From DATDRM01 sp035291705 (lineage in GTDB: Bacteria > Chloroflexota > Anaerolineae > Anaerolineales > UBA4823): a stretch of DNA of 6,338 bases. The translations under genes and the position numbers were made by a program. Below the pieces are notes generated by a model that was given only the letters and a program-made list of their open reading frames with translations, ran no database searches and had not been told where the DNA came from. The DNA is taken from assembly GCA_035291705.1 (NCBI GenBank), contig DATDRM010000359.1, forward strand, positions 1 to 6,338. The letters are read 5' to 3'. Positions 5,521-6,338 of the stretch are shown piece by piece. Position 1 is the first letter of the stretch. Each line of letters begins with the position of its first letter.

Positions 5521-6338
5521 CGAGAATTACCTGTGGAAGGGTTTTGATTCATATGGGGAGTAAGGTTACGATAAAAATATCCAGGGTCTTGGAAACGGAT
5601 GAATTTCAAGGAATGGTGGCTGGCGAACACCTTTACACAGTCCCCATCTACCAGCTCGATCGGTAATTGTCCGTCGATGCTCAACACCGCCTGGTGGGCA
5701 GTGTGGACAACAATGCTCACCGAAGACCCCTCAGCGAACACGATGGCACGATCGATTGAAAGATGGGGAGCGATCGGGACAAGTAAAATTGTGCGCAGTT
5801 CCGGAGGCAGGATCGGCCCGCCGACTGCCAGGGCATAGGCGGTAGAACCGGTGGGTGTGGAGGCGATCAAGCCATCTGCGACGTAGGTGGTGAGGAAGCG
5901 ACCATCGACGCTGGTTTCCAGATGCACCGGGCGCACGAAGTTGCCCCGGCTAACGACGGCCTCATTAACAATATCCCAATTTCCAAGCATCTCCCCGGCA
6001 CGGGATCGTTCCGCGCACAGCATCATCCGGTTTTCTATCCAAAAATCACCACTCAGCAGGCGGGGTAAGGTTTCCCGCCATTGTTTTTGCTGGATTTCCA
6101 TAAGAAAACCGAAGCGTCCCATATTAATCCCCAGTATAGGCACGCCATTCGGCCCACACAAGTGACCGGCGCGCAACATTGTGCCATCACCGCCCAGGGC
6201 GATCACCACATCACATCTTTTCGATTCCACCTGGCGGCGAATTCTTTGGTCGTTCAACAATCCGTGGGAAACGTGCAGACCGTATTCCTGCAAGAAGGCC
6301 GCGATAGTTGCGGCCTCCGGGACAGCTTCGGGAATCTG
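5517..6338 (-). CDS. nadK: NAD kinase, 5' end outside the window
   Basis: ATP- or polyphosphate-dependent NAD kinase makes NADP from NAD in the cytoplasm. 273 residues are visible and the frame is open to the window edge. Numbering from the first visible residue: GGDGT at 49-53 with the catalytic Asp51, NMGRFGFL at 72-79, the NAD-binding NE pair at 125-126 in NEAVVSRG, DGLIASTPTGSTAY at 155-168, and SIDGQ at 220-224. All are the conserved NAD kinase motifs. An internal TTG at 6293 could be mistaken for the start, but the 15 codons before it read QIPEAVPEAATIAAF, which fits the N-terminal nucleotide-binding strand and first helix of the family. Probably only about ten residues are missing. The gene overlaps the next one by four bases (ATGA) and is followed by recN. 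NAD kinase next to recN is a common bacterial arrangement. Confidence 0.96.
   Translation of the reverse strand, partial: QIPEAVPEAATIAAFLQEYGLHVSHGLLNDQRIRRQVESKRCDVVIALGGDGTMLRAGHLCGPNGVPILGINMGRFGFLMEIQQKQWRETLPRLLSGDFWIENRMMLCAERSRAGEMLGNWDIVNEAVVSRGNFVRPVHLETSVDGRFLTTYVADGLIASTPTGSTAYALAVGGPILPPELRTILLVPIAPHLSIDRAIVFAEGSSVSIVVHTAHQAVLSIDGQLPIELVDGDCVKVFASHHSLKFIRFQDPGYFYRNLTPHMNQNPSTGNSR

Noticed and set aside
6291..6338. TTG at 6293 as the start of NAD kinase
   Set aside because: The frame stays open upstream to the window edge and encodes a plausible family N-terminus, so the gene is truncated by the window.
1..6338. CRISPR arrays, transposon ends, tRNA genes and prophage genes
   Set aside because: Nothing seen by eye: no regularly spaced repeats, no transposase-like frame, no cloverleaf.

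Overview
This window looks like bacterial chromosome, most likely from the Chloroflexota (Anaerolineae-like). That guess rests on recalled resemblance, not a search: the long C-terminal part of the penicillin-binding protein and the NAD kinase both read like Anaerolineae homologues. Base composition is moderate, and I see no insertion sequence, integrase, tRNA, rRNA or CRISPR array. All four protein genes lie on the minus strand, so the window reads from right to left.

Right side (3228-6338): a compact operon of NAD kinase (5' end cut off by the window edge), a small zinc-ribbon/four-helix membrane protein overlapping it by ATGA, and the DNA-repair ATPase RecN 22 bases further on. The pieces are typical housekeeping genes; the membrane zinc protein between them has no known function.

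Middle (3053-3227): a short but dense intergenic stretch. On the minus strand it holds an extended -10 promoter-like sequence, about 100 bases of potentially structured leader, a strong intrinsic terminator, and a 16-codon open frame with a good ribosome-binding site that runs straight through the terminator hairpin. Its stop lies 9 bases before the next gene's ATG. That gene has no ribosome-binding site of its own, so the arrangement looks like a leader-peptide attenuator with translational coupling. This is inference.

Left side (128-3052): an intact 974-codon gene with the full architecture of a class A penicillin-binding protein (transmembrane anchor, GT51 transglycosylase, transpeptidase, PBP1C-like tail, Ig-like domain). 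Nearly every catalytic motif is changed. The GT51 first glutamate is Ser and GGST is NHPT. In the transpeptidase SxxK has become SLMT, SxN has become DYL, and KTG has become KIG. The frame is open throughout, so this reads as a conserved pseudoenzyme and not as decay. It is the most interesting object in the window, together with its unusual leader.

Far left (1-127): no gene. A plus-strand intrinsic terminator probably ends a convergent gene lying outside the window.
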